Source: Halieaceae bacterium (GTDB lineage Bacteria; Pseudomonadota; Gammaproteobacteria; Pseudomonadales; Halieaceae). Taken from it: a stretch of DNA of 64,000 bases. The stretch lies in assembly GCA_026710905.1 (NCBI GenBank), contig JAPOQD010000029.1, positions 26,842-90,841 of the forward strand, read 5' to 3'. Below the pieces are notes generated by a model that had not been told where the DNA came from, did not search any database, and saw only the letters and a list, made by a program, of their open reading frames with translations. The position numbers and the translations under genes are program-made. This document shows positions 25,289 through 34,121 of this stretch, piece after piece (the first letter of the stretch is position 1; every line of letters starts with the position of its first letter).

Positions 25289-26221
25289 TTACTCAACAGC
25301 GGCGCTTTCCGGCTCGGTGGCGGCGCCCTCATCCGGGGGCGGGAACAGCGTGCTTGCGTTGCTGTCATTGAGACGGTCGTAGTCGAACTTGGAAAGGGCG
25401 AAATACACCGGAATATCACTCCGCCGTACATAGTAAGCCGCTTCAATTTCATACAGGTGGTAGTCGTAAGCCGTGTCCCCTGCGCTAACCGACAGCACCG
25501 GTGGCGCCGCCATTTCCTCAAGAATGGAGGCGGTGTCGTCATCCGCCGCGCCGGTAACTCTCAAGCTGGCCAGGCCGTTAACAAGGCGTTCCACTGCGGT
25601 CTCGTTGGCGGCAACCCCGTCTTCTCCCAGCCATTGGTCTTCGCTGTGGTGTATCCGGTAGTCCACGCCGCTGATGGCGCTGGGCGCCTCAAGCTGCAAC
25701 AGGGTCTTGTCCAGCCAGTGCGTCGAATTTATCGGCAGATCGTAGCTGTTGAATTCGATGCTGTAGACCTGTTCCTCCTGCCCAGGGCGCACATGAATTT
25801 GACGAAACCCGGGAGAGGTTCCCAGAAAAAGCTGCGCCAGTTGCTCGGAGCCGGCGAAATACTGAACCCGTCGCTGAAAGTTGTCCTCGGCCACCTCGAA
25901 TCGCTGTTTGGCGCTGCTGCTGCCGGCAATCGGAAAGCCGCGGTTCATACCCGGCAATTCAGCCAACAGGCGCTCTACCAGTGCGTCCTGGACCACCAGG
26001 TTGTGATAATCGGGCATACGCCAGGCATCCTCATCGCGGCGCATTTCCAGCTTGCTGTCCGCAGCGCTGATCAGCAGCCGGTCCACTTGCCCTCCGGCAA
26101 CCGTCAGCAGTGGTTTTTCCGCATCCGCCGCCCCCGGCGGGGGGTTCGGCCAGAAGACCCAGGCCAGGGCCAGCAACTGCACGGCCAGTACTATCAGCAG
26201 GTTATTTGTCAGGCGCTTCAT
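25289..26221 (-). CDS. DUF4340-domain protein of the GldA/FG-like ABC operon
   Basis: 310 residues. A single N-terminal membrane anchor (NLLIVLAVQLLALAWVFWP) is followed by a periplasmic domain with repeated beta units: VAGGQVDRLLISAADSKLEM, AWRMPDYHNLVVQDALVERL, then VYSIEFNSYDLPINS and WLDKTLLQLEAPSA. This is the DUF4340 arrangement commonly encoded next to GldF/GldG-type ABC genes. Start and stop overlap by 4 bases with the upstream fused permease gene, so the three-gene set is one operon. The role is unknown; no gliding motility genes are present. Confidence 0.8.
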   Translation of the reverse strand: MKRLTNNLLIVLAVQLLALAWVFWPNPPPGAADAEKPLLTVAGGQVDRLLISAADSKLEMRRDEDAWRMPDYHNLVVQDALVERLLAELPGMNRGFPIAGSSSAKQRFEVAEDNFQRRVQYFAGSEQLAQLFLGTSPGFRQIHVRPGQEEQVYSIEFNSYDLPINSTHWLDKTLLQLEAPSAISGVDYRIHHSEDQWLGEDGVAANETAVERLVNGLASLRVTGAADDDTASILEEMAAPPVLSVSAGDTAYDYHLYEIEAAYYVRRSDIPVYFALSKFDYDRLNDSNASTLFPPPDEGAATEPESAAVE

Positions 26222-29115
26222 GCTGCTTCTCCCAACTGTTGCAGATAGCGAGTATTGCGCAGTGCCCGGCGGCGGCGCTGCCAGACCGCCACTATCAGCA
26301 GGGCGCCAATAGCGAGCCCATAGTTCAGATACTCCCAGAACAACTGCTCATCCTTGTCCAGAGGCGGCAGGGTGCGGTTGAAGTGCGCATTGGAGCGGAT
26401 GCTCAGCAGCCCGCTGTCCTCCAGCGACCAGTCGATGGTATTGGCGATCAGGTCCAGCGGCCCCAGGTACTGGGAGCCGCTCATGCTGCTGATGGTGCGC
26501 AGAATCTGGTCGGTCAGAAAATCATTGGAGGCCAGCAGCACCAGCCGGGCGGATTCCGGGGAGCGTTCGATGACGCTGCCCACATTCAACTCGTCTTCGG
26601 TCTCCGCCTCCGCACTCTCATCAACAGCTGCATCCTCTCCTTCGGGCAGTTGCGCCAGCAGGGGCGAATCCTTGCCGCTGAACCAGGAGTCAAAGCGGCC
26701 GCTGACGATTGCCCCAAGCAGGGCGGAACCGGTTTCTCCCTGCGGCTGCCAACCGCTGATTCCGGCCGCACCGGCCTGGGGCAGAATATCCATGGAATCC
26801 GAGGTCCAGGAGTCTGCCGAACTGCGCAGCAACTCGGTTACTTCGCGCCCCGCATTGCTTTCGCTGTCAATGTTCAGCGGGGAGGCCCAACTGACCGTGA
26901 CCTGGGGCAGATTGCCGGTAACGGGGTGAGTGGCATTGATTCCAGCACCCCGCACATCCACAAAATACGGGTAGTCCACCATGGCGACTTCCTGGAAGCT
27001 GAAACCTCCCACCTGCCGGGTAATCGGTATCGGGAAAGCCGAGTTTTGCGGGTCCAGCAGCAGCGACTGCTCAAAGCTGACGCCGTGGAATTTCAGCCAC
27101 TCTTCCAGGCCGCTGTTGCGGGCCTGCATGGACAGGCTGCCACCCATGGACTGGGACATGAAGGGAGCGGTGGCCAGCACCACCGTGCCGCCGCGCATAA
27201 GAAACTGGTCAATGGCGAACAATTGTTTCTCGTTGAGGTTTTCCGGCGCCGCAACCATCAACAGGTCCGCCTGGGCGGTGACCGAGCCATCGCCGAGGTC
27301 TTCCATGCGAATACTGTGCTCCTGGGTAATGGTCTGCTCAAGGTTGCGAAACTGCGGCCCCGCCGCACCGAATTGCGCGAGTTGGGGGTTGGGCTCGGGT
27401 GCGGCAAAGGCGATGGTCTTGGTGAAACCACTGGCAAAGCGCTTGAGGCTGGCGTCCAGGGCTTGCTGAAAGTTGTCGCTGTTGAAATCCTCAATGGCGA
27501 TTTGCACCACCTGGCTGTCATCAGCCAGGGTCAGATAAAAATAGAATTCTTGTGCGGCGAACAGGGAGGCTACCATGGGATTGAAACCCCATTCCTCTTC
27601 AATCCGCCGGGCCACCTCACCACCATTCGCCTCCGGTTCGACGAAGCGAAACCGGAACTTGCCGGCGGACGTATTCACCACTTCCTGTAACTTCACGGTA
27701 ATGTCCTGCCGATATTGCTCGAGCTCTTCCGGCAGCAGGGAAGCCGCAGAAACATAGCCGATAAACTCCACTTCCTCTTCGATGCTGTCGAACAGATTAC
27801 CTCCGGCATGGTAGCTGTACAGGGCCTGCTTGATGGCCCTGGTCAGATTGAACTCCGGGTTGCGCAACCGCACGTCCAGGTTGCTGGTGGCGCCGGCCTT
27901 CACCTCGATCAGGTCTTCAAAACCCAGCGTCTGAAAGCTGTCGCCGTACTCGACCAGCACGTTGAAGTACGAGTTGACCAGCGCTGCCTGGTAGCGGTCC
28001 GCCACCTGGAAAGGCACCGCCCGTATCCCGTATTTCTGGTTGGCTTCCTGCTCCAGTTCCGGGTGTTCGGCCGGGTCGATGATCTCCACCCGCAGCCTGC
28101 CGTCACCGGCAACCTCATATTCTTTCATCAGGTCGCGTAACTGTGGCGCCAGGGGCGCCAGCAGGGGGTGCGTCTTGGCGCTGAAGTAACCGCGCAGCAA
28201 CAGCGGCTCCTGCAACCGGGACAGGTACTGATGGGTCGCGGTGGAGATGGAGTAGAGGCGGCCCCCGGTAACATCGAGGCGCGCGCCGGCCAATTGGCTT
28301 AGCCAGAGATTCGCCACCAGGGCGTTGACCAGAAGCAGGGCCGTGGCGAGCCGCCATTGCCGATGGTGGTCCCGCCGGCCCAGCTTCGACCAGCGTTCCT
28401 GTTCCAGGGAATAGATATTCAAGCTCAGAAAGATCGCCACCAGGCTCAGGTAATAAACCAGGTCCCGCAGGTCGATGATGCCGCGGGTAATGTCGTCAAA
28501 GCGTGCGCCGGTGCCGAGGCTGCGCAGCAGTTCTCCGCCCAGGTTGCCGAACAGGCTGGTCACCGTGCTGGAGCCGACCAGGTAGAACAGGCCGCAGATG
28601 GCAACCGAGCCGATCAGGCTGACGATGGGGTTGTCACTGCGCGCCGAGACGAACAGGCCAATGGCCAGGTAGGCGGAGCCCAGCAGCAGGGTAGCCAGAT
28701 AAGCCGCCGCCACCGGCCCCCAATCCAGGTTGCCGAGGCCGGACACCGTCAGGGGCAGCATAATGGTGACGAGCAGTGCCAGGCTCAACAACGCAAGACA
28801 CGCGAAAAACTTGCCCAGCACAAAGCGCCACAAGGCTACCGGCAGGCTCAGCAGGTACTCCAGGGTGCCGGTGCGGCGCTCTTCGCTCCACATGCGCATG
28901 GTCAGCGCCGAGCAGAGAAAAATCAGCAGGATCGGCATCCACTCGAACAGGGGGCGCACATCGGCGATATTGCGGGCGAAGAAGGCCTCGCCCCAGAAAA
29001 ACACGAACAGGCTGACCGCGGCGAAACTGCCGAGAAACAACCAGGCCACCGGGGAGGCGAAAAACAAAGTCATTTCCTTGCCGGCTACCCGGCGAATAAC
29101 AGCATCAGGCAGCAT
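26218..29115 (-). CDS. Fused ABC permease (GldF-like) and GldG-like periplasmic protein
   Basis: 965 residues. The first 240 or so form an ABC-2 type permease with six hydrophobic spans, including LFFASPVAWLFLGSFAAVSL and MPILLIFLCSALTMRMWSEE. A membrane span near residue 245 then leads into the GldG-like region (LDVTGGRLYSISTATHQYL) with a long soluble domain containing DLLMVAAPENLNEKQLFAID. A last span lies near the C-terminus, followed by RRRRALRNTRY. In many bacteria the two halves are separate genes. The gene overlaps its ATPase gene by 11 bases and the DUF4340 gene by 4. Confidence 0.88.
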   Translation of the reverse strand: MLPDAVIRRVAGKEMTLFFASPVAWLFLGSFAAVSLFVFFWGEAFFARNIADVRPLFEWMPILLIFLCSALTMRMWSEERRTGTLEYLLSLPVALWRFVLGKFFACLALLSLALLVTIMLPLTVSGLGNLDWGPVAAAYLATLLLGSAYLAIGLFVSARSDNPIVSLIGSVAICGLFYLVGSSTVTSLFGNLGGELLRSLGTGARFDDITRGIIDLRDLVYYLSLVAIFLSLNIYSLEQERWSKLGRRDHHRQWRLATALLLVNALVANLWLSQLAGARLDVTGGRLYSISTATHQYLSRLQEPLLLRGYFSAKTHPLLAPLAPQLRDLMKEYEVAGDGRLRVEIIDPAEHPELEQEANQKYGIRAVPFQVADRYQAALVNSYFNVLVEYGDSFQTLGFEDLIEVKAGATSNLDVRLRNPEFNLTRAIKQALYSYHAGGNLFDSIEEEVEFIGYVSAASLLPEELEQYRQDITVKLQEVVNTSAGKFRFRFVEPEANGGEVARRIEEEWGFNPMVASLFAAQEFYFYLTLADDSQVVQIAIEDFNSDNFQQALDASLKRFASGFTKTIAFAAPEPNPQLAQFGAAGPQFRNLEQTITQEHSIRMEDLGDGSVTAQADLLMVAAPENLNEKQLFAIDQFLMRGGTVVLATAPFMSQSMGGSLSMQARNSGLEEWLKFHGVSFEQSLLLDPQNSAFPIPITRQVGGFSFQEVAMVDYPYFVDVRGAGINATHPVTGNLPQVTVSWASPLNIDSESNAGREVTELLRSSADSWTSDSMDILPQAGAAGISGWQPQGETGSALLGAIVSGRFDSWFSGKDSPLLAQLPEGEDAAVDESAEAETEDELNVGSVIERSPESARLVLLASNDFLTDQILRTISSMSGSQYLGPLDLIANTIDWSLEDSGLLSIRSNAHFNRTLPPLDKDEQLFWEYLNYGLAIGALLIVAVWQRRRRALRNTRYLQQLGEAA

Positions 29116-30046
29116 GGGCGGACCCCCCCTGGGTATTCACTTCGCGGAACACGGTCTCCAGGTCGCGTACCTCGGCGCTCAACTGGAACAACTCACCACC
29201 GGCATTGAGCACCGCCGCCGCCACGGCCGCGGCGGCGTTGTCAGCCTGGTTTTGCGCCGCCAGGCGCAGCCGGTACAACTGCGATTCTCCGCTCACCGGT
29301 TCCCCGGAAGACACGGCGGACAAGCTGGAGATCAGTTCGGTCAACTCCGGCTGGCCGAGGCTGGTGCGTAACAGCAGGCTCTCGGTAGCGCGCAGGTCGC
29401 CGAGCTTTTCGTTCAGGGCCAACCGCCCGTTATTGAGGATCAGAGCCCGGTTACAGATGGCGTCCACCTCCTGCATGATGTGGGTGGACAGGATTACCGT
29501 GGCCCGCTCGGCGATGGCGCAAATCAGGTCGCGCATATGCTGGGTCTGGCTGGGGTCCAGACCATTGGTGGGTTCATCCAGAATCAGTACCCGCGGCGAG
29601 CCGAGAATGGCCTGCGCCACCCCTACCCGCTGCTGGTAGCCGCGGCTGAGCGTGTTGATCGGGTCCAGCAGTTTGTCCTGCAGTTCGGTGTCGCGGACGG
29701 CGCGGCGCACCGTGTCGCACAACACGGAGCCCTCCAGCCCCTTCAGGGTGGCGGCGTAATCCAGGTAATCGGCTACCGTCATATCCGGGTACACCGGCAG
29801 ACGTTCCGGCAAATATCCCAGTATCCGCTGCACCGCTCCGGGGTGCTCCGCAAGGGAGATGCCCTCGATTTCTATGCTGCCGGCACTGGGCTCAAGGTAG
29901 CCGCTGAGCATTTTCATGATGGTGGTTTTGCCGGCGCCGTTGTGGCCCAGCAGGCCGACGATTTCGCCGCCCGGTATCTCGAAAGAGACCTGGTCCACGG
30001 CCAGGACATCTCCGTAACTTCGCGATATCTGGTTTACCTTGATCAT
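29105..30046 (-). CDS. ABC transporter ATP-binding protein (GldA-like)
   Basis: 313 residues. Walker A is GHNGAGKTT at residues 34-42, the signature is TLSRGYQQRVGVAQAILG, Walker B is RVLILDEPTNGLDPSQ and the switch His is in VILSTHIMQEV. The C-terminal 80 residues form the extra domain seen in GldA and other ABC-2 ATPases. It energises the fused permease encoded directly downstream. The exported substrate is unknown. It is the first gene of the three-gene operon; no promoter stands out in the 272-base gap upstream. Confidence 0.93.
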   Translation of the reverse strand: MIKVNQISRSYGDVLAVDQVSFEIPGGEIVGLLGHNGAGKTTIMKMLSGYLEPSAGSIEIEGISLAEHPGAVQRILGYLPERLPVYPDMTVADYLDYAATLKGLEGSVLCDTVRRAVRDTELQDKLLDPINTLSRGYQQRVGVAQAILGSPRVLILDEPTNGLDPSQTQHMRDLICAIAERATVILSTHIMQEVDAICNRALILNNGRLALNEKLGDLRATESLLLRTSLGQPELTELISSLSAVSSGEPVSGESQLYRLRLAAQNQADNAAAAVAAAVLNAGGELFQLSAEVRDLETVFREVNTQGGSAHAA

Positions 30047-30280
30047 TCAGATTAACTCCGGCAGTACCGAATTTTTTACAGGCGCCTATTTTGTGAATTG
30101 GGAATGAAATAGCAAGAGCCCGCGCGGAATGTTCATCGGCCAGCTCCGGTAATCTCAAAGGCCGAAGTACTGACACGATATCTACCGCCAAAGTTCCCGT
30201 TTGCGGGCAAGGTCTCCCATTTCCCGTACAAATCCGACCCTATGCATGGGGTCCAGCTCTCCCATTTTCAATAGGGGGAC

Positions 30281-30311
30281 ACCCGCCGATCTTGAGGTAA
30301 AGCCGGCGGGT
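30281..30311. terminator. Stem-loop at the end of the gor-tauE operon
   Basis: ACCCGCCG at 30281-30288 pairs with CGGCGGGT at 30304-30311 across a 15-base loop, just after the stop of the TSUP gene read on the minus strand. A clear T tract is missing, so it is either a weak terminator or a 3'-end stabilising hairpin. The remainder of 30047-30280 contains no gene; the GGAGAGCTGG/TCTCCCATTT segments there look like decayed hairpins. Confidence 0.35.
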
Positions 30312-30318
30312 TATCTGT

Positions 30319-31080
30319 TTACGGGAAAATCAGCAATTTGATCACGAACACCGTCAGCACTGTGTACAGCACCATCTTGATCAAGCCTTCCCCGCGCTTG
30401 ATCTGCATGGTGGTGGCCAGCCAGGCGCCGGCCGAGTTGCCCAGAGCCAGGGCCAGACCCACTACCCAGAGAATTTCCACCCTGCTGGCGAATACCAGCA
30501 GCGCGGCCACGGTATAGACGGCAACAATGAATACCTTGTGCGCATTGGTCCTGATCAGGTCAAAGCCCAGTACCCGGTGCAGTACCGGCATGATGATGAA
30601 ACCCACTCCGAGTTGAATAAATCCACCCCAGAAGCCCACCGCCACCATCAGGGTATGGCCCAGAATCAGTCGCCCGCGGCTCTGGGCAACTGAGCCACCG
30701 CCGGCTCTGCGCAAATCCTGCCGCTGCGGCCACGCCATGCTCACCATGACGCCGATCATGATCAGCGCCACGGTGCGGTTGAACCAGACGCCTTCCAATT
30801 GGGCGCCCAGCAGGGCGCCCGCCACCGCCCCCGGCAGCGCGCAGGCCGCCAAGCTCAGGCTGAGCCTGAATTCGGCATAACCGCGCCGGAAGAATGTAGC
30901 GGCCGCGGTAATGTTCTGGGCCAGTATGGCGATACGATTGGTGCCGTTGGCCACCGGGCCGGGAACACCCAGGAACAGCATGATGGGAACCGTCAACAGG
31001 GAGCCGCCCCCGGCCATCACATTCATGAAACCGGCCGCCACCCCGACCGCAGTCAGTAGCACCAGTTGCAGCGGCTCCAT
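30319..31080 (-). CDS. TSUP-family permease (TauE/SafE-like)
   Basis: About 253 residues with eight predicted membrane spans. Two homologous halves are visible: AAGFMNVMAGGGSLLTVPIM with PGPVANGTNRIAI, and VGFWGGFIQLGVGFIIMPVL with RTNAHKVFIVAVYT. The GGGS/PxxxxNGTN pattern is characteristic of the TauE/SafE sulfite- and organosulfonate-exporter family. The ATG at 31080 overlaps the stop of the glutathione reductase gene (TGATG); a TTG precedes it. The coupling to glutathione reductase suggests a sulfur or redox role, but substrate specificity cannot be read. Confidence 0.88.
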   Translation of the reverse strand: MEPLQLVLLTAVGVAAGFMNVMAGGGSLLTVPIMLFLGVPGPVANGTNRIAILAQNITAAATFFRRGYAEFRLSLSLAACALPGAVAGALLGAQLEGVWFNRTVALIMIGVMVSMAWPQRQDLRRAGGGSVAQSRGRLILGHTLMVAVGFWGGFIQLGVGFIIMPVLHRVLGFDLIRTNAHKVFIVAVYTVAALLVFASRVEILWVVGLALALGNSAGAWLATTMQIKRGEGLIKMVLYTVLTVFVIKLLIFP

Positions 31081-32435
31081 CAATCGGCCCTGGGTGTACG
31101 CATGGTGACAAACTCTTCCGCCGAGGTGGGGTGTATACCGATGGTGCCGTCAAAAGTGGCCTTGGTGGCTCCGGCCTTCAGGGCGATACTGATCCCCTGC
31201 ACGATTTCAGCGGCGTCTTCTCCCAGCATATGAACTCCCACTACCCGGTCACTCGCGCTATCGACAATCAATTTCATGAAGCTGCGTTCATCGCGGCCGC
31301 TCAGAGTGTGTTTCATGGGTTTGAATTCGGATTGGTACACCTGAACCTCGCCGAACTCTCGCCGCGCCTGTTCTTCGGTAAAACCGACCGTGCCGATGGT
31401 GGGCTGGCAGAACACGGCGCTGGGAATGAATTCGTATTCCACAGCCGCCGGCTGCGGCTGGAACTGACGCCGGGCGAAAGCCATCCCTTCGGCCAGGGCC
31501 ACAGGGGTCAGCTCCTTGCCGCCGGTCACGTCACCCACGGCGCAGATGGTCGGCTCATCGGTCCGGAACTCCTGGTCCACCACAATCTCGCCACTGTCTT
31601 TGAGCCGCACGGAGGTATTTTCCAGGCCGAGACCCTGTAGCAGGGGTTTGCGTCCTGTGGCATAGAGCACGGCATCCGCTTCCAGGGCCACACCGTCCGC
31701 CGTGTTCACCCGCAGGCCGCCGCCGGACCGTTCAATACTTTTCACCTGGCTGTTGAAGCGCAGGTCCACGCCGCTTTTGGCAATTTCCCGGGCGGCGTGT
31801 CGGCGGATATCGAGGTCGAAGCCGCGCAGGAACAACTCGCCACGGTACAACTGGATGACACTTGCGCCGAGCCCGTTGAAGATGCCGGCAAACTCGGTGG
31901 CGATGTAGCCCCCGCCGACGATGACCAGGCGCCGAGGAAACGTTTCCAGATCGAAGATTTCGTTGGAGGTCACGGCCAGTTCGCTACCGGGGAATTGCGG
32001 CACAAAGGGCCAGCCGCCGGTGGCGATCAGTAATTTGTCCGCGCGGTAGGTGTCACCGTTTACCGCCACGGTGTTGGGGTCCAGTATGCGCGCGCTACCG
32101 TCGATAATGTCCGCTCCCACGCCACTCAGCAACTGCTGATACACCGAATTGAGGCGACTGATTTCCCGCTTCTTGTTGTCCCGCAGAGTGGCCCAGTCGA
32201 AATGGAAGGCCGTGCCATTCCAGCCGAAGCCGCGGGCATCTTCAAAAGCGTGCCCGAATTCGGAAGCGTACACGTAGAGCTTTTTGGGGACGCAGCCCAC
32301 ATTGACGCAAGTGCCGCCCAGGTAGCGAACCTCGGCCACCGCCACCCGCGCCCCGAAGGAGGCCGCCATGCGGGCGGCGCGGACTCCGCCGCTGCCGGCG
32401 CCGAGCACGAACAAATCGTACTTCTTGTTGCTCAT
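31080..32435 (-). CDS. gorA: Glutathione-disulfide reductase
   Basis: 451 residues from the ATG at 32435; the open frame runs upstream to 32849 without homology. It reduces glutathione disulfide with NADPH. The FAD loop FVLGAGSGGVRAARMAAS, the redox-active pair Cys43/Cys48 in GGTCVNVGCVPKK, the NADPH site IVGGGYIATEFAGIF, and the C-terminal GIHPTSAEEFVTMR with the catalytic His are all in place. Arg residues after the NADPH loop (RGELFLRGFD) fit NADPH rather than NADH. It is divergent from glcD, with only 16 bases between the two start codons, so their promoters must overlap the coding ends. Confidence 0.95.
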   Translation of the reverse strand: MSNKKYDLFVLGAGSGGVRAARMAASFGARVAVAEVRYLGGTCVNVGCVPKKLYVYASEFGHAFEDARGFGWNGTAFHFDWATLRDNKKREISRLNSVYQQLLSGVGADIIDGSARILDPNTVAVNGDTYRADKLLIATGGWPFVPQFPGSELAVTSNEIFDLETFPRRLVIVGGGYIATEFAGIFNGLGASVIQLYRGELFLRGFDLDIRRHAAREIAKSGVDLRFNSQVKSIERSGGGLRVNTADGVALEADAVLYATGRKPLLQGLGLENTSVRLKDSGEIVVDQEFRTDEPTICAVGDVTGGKELTPVALAEGMAFARRQFQPQPAAVEYEFIPSAVFCQPTIGTVGFTEEQARREFGEVQVYQSEFKPMKHTLSGRDERSFMKLIVDSASDRVVGVHMLGEDAAEIVQGISIALKAGATKATFDGTIGIHPTSAEEFVTMRTPRAD

Positions 32436-32451
32436 TGTCTGCTCCCGCATA

Positions 32452-33912
32452 ATGTTGCCAATGGGCGAAGCACACCTTCCAACTCTGGACCCGGCGCCGC
32501 CAGTTGCGAATCCTAACCAGCTTGTTGCCGAGTTGCGAACAATTTTACCGGCCGACTCGATACTCACCAGCGACGAACAACAACGCCCTTTCGAATGTGA
32601 TGCCCTGCCTATCCACTCGGCCATGCCACTGGTCACGGTGTTGCCGGATAGCACCGCGCAGGTGCAAGCGGTGATGAAACTGTGCCATCGTCTGGCGGCC
32701 CCCGTGGTCTTCCGGGGCGCAGGTACGGGCTTGTCAGCCGGCGCCATGCCCTGGCCCGGCGGCGTGCTGCTGGTATTGACCAAGCTGGACCAGATACTCG
32801 CCATCGAACCGGATGGGTTGTACGCAGTGGTCCAGCCGGGGGTTCGCAATCTGGCGGTCTCCGAGGCGGTGGCTGATCTGGGGCTGTATTACGCCCCCGA
32901 CCCATCCTCTCAGCTTGCCTGTTCCATCGGCGGCAATGTGGCGGAAAATGCCGGCGGGGTGCACTGCCTGAAATACGGTCTGACCGTACACAATGTACTT
33001 GCGCTCAAGGTGGTCACCGTGACCGGTGAATTGCTGGAGGTGAATCTGGAACGGGAGGGGCCGGACTTGCTGGCGCTGCTGATCGGTTCCGAAGGCCTGC
33101 TTGGCGTGGTGGTGGAAATCAAGGTCAAGCTGCGAGTCAGTCCTCCCGCGGTGCAAACCCTGCTCGCCGCCTTCGACAAGGTGGGCGATGCCAGCGAGGC
33201 GGTGTCCCGGTTGATCGGCTCCGGCATTACCCCCGCGGGTTTGGAAATGATGGATCAACTGGCGCTGACCGCGGCGGAGGATTTTGCCGGGGCCGGTTAT
33301 CCGCGGGACGCCGCGGCCATACTGTTGGTGGAGTTGGACGGCGGCCATGGCGAAGTGGAGGAAGAATTGGCGCTGGCCCGGCGGCTGTTGCAGGAAGCGG
33401 GCGCCAGTGTGCGTCGGGCCCGGGACGAGCGGGAGCGGGCGCAGTTCTGGCGGGGCCGCAAGAGCGCCTTTCCGGCAGTAGGGCGCCTGTTTCCGGACTA
33501 TTACTGTATGGACGGAACCATTCCCCGGGGCGCTATCGGCGCGGTGCTGGACTACATCAATCAGCGCTCCGCACACTACCAGATGCCGGTGGCCAATGTG
33601 TTTCATGCCGGCGACGGTAACCTGCATCCGCTGATTCTGTTCGACGCCAATGTTCCGGGCGCAGTGGCGGCGGCGCAACAGTTCGGCGCCGATATTCTGG
33701 AAAAATGTCTTGCGGTGGGTGGGACCATTACCGGAGAACACGGGGTGGGGGCGGAAAAGCTCAACCAGATGGCCAGCCTGTTCAACGATGCGGAATTGGC
33801 CCAGTTGCGCCGCATCAAACAGGCATTTGACCCCGATGGCCTGCTGAATCCCGGCAAGGTCATACCCACGCTCAAACGCTGTCAGGAGTACCGGGCGCTA
33901 CGCCATGGATAG
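32452..33912 (+). CDS. glcD: Glycolate oxidase subunit GlcD (FAD-linked)
   Basis: About 486 residues; ATG at 32452 or 32461. FAD-binding type 4 domain with VVFRGAGTGLSAGAMPWPGG and PDPSSQLACSIGGNVAENAG, and a C-terminal FAD-linked oxidase domain with NVFHAGDGNLHPLI and the ending TGEHGVGAEKLNQM. It oxidises glycolate to glyoxylate (or D-lactate in relatives) together with GlcE and GlcF. The stop codon TAG at 33910-33912 is immediately followed by the terminal inverted repeat of a small mobile element that separates it from glcE. Confidence 0.95.
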   Translation: MLPMGEAHLPTLDPAPPVANPNQLVAELRTILPADSILTSDEQQRPFECDALPIHSAMPLVTVLPDSTAQVQAVMKLCHRLAAPVVFRGAGTGLSAGAMPWPGGVLLVLTKLDQILAIEPDGLYAVVQPGVRNLAVSEAVADLGLYYAPDPSSQLACSIGGNVAENAGGVHCLKYGLTVHNVLALKVVTVTGELLEVNLEREGPDLLALLIGSEGLLGVVVEIKVKLRVSPPAVQTLLAAFDKVGDASEAVSRLIGSGITPAGLEMMDQLALTAAEDFAGAGYPRDAAAILLVELDGGHGEVEEELALARRLLQEAGASVRRARDERERAQFWRGRKSAFPAVGRLFPDYYCMDGTIPRGAIGAVLDYINQRSAHYQMPVANVFHAGDGNLHPLILFDANVPGAVAAAQQFGADILEKCLAVGGTITGEHGVGAEKLNQMASLFNDAELAQLRRIKQAFDPDGLLNPGKVIPTLKRCQEYRALRHG

Positions 33913-34121
33913 CCCGCATATCTCACCATCCTTTTGCTGCGGACGCTGCATCACTCGCTGTGGCGGGGCGTGCACCCTCCGGACGCATGGCCAGCGGGTC
34001 GCACATGTGCGACCCCTACAGCGACATAGTGCCAGCTATGCCTTCAGCGGTTTTCCGTCCGTGCACCCCGCCACAGCGACGCTGCAACGCTTTCGCTACG
34101 AACGTTGGTGAGATATGCGGG
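33913..34121. mobile_element. MITE-like element inserted between glcD and glcE
   Basis: A 209-base element with perfect 16-base terminal inverted repeats, CCCGCATATCTCACCA at 33913-33928 and TGGTGAGATATGCGGG at 34106-34121. Inside are a palindrome GGGTCGCACATGTGCGACCC and GC-rich stem sequences but no gene. It begins at the base after the glcD stop and its right end contains the ATG of glcE (34115-34117). Related copies are at 54697-54846 and 55482-55665. There is no transposase in the window that could move it. Confidence 0.75.

Noticed and set aside
26110..27690. 526-residue plus-strand open frame across the fused GldFG gene
   Set aside because: Low-complexity shadow frame in GC-rich DNA opposite a conserved operon; no recognisable motif.
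31080..32849. 589-residue form of glutathione reductase
   Set aside because: The first 138 residues have no homology and overlap the glcD start; the ATG at 32435 gives the normal length and N-terminus.
32734..33741. 335-residue minus-strand frame opposite glcD
   Set aside because: Antisense to glcD, His/Gln/Gly-rich, no domain.
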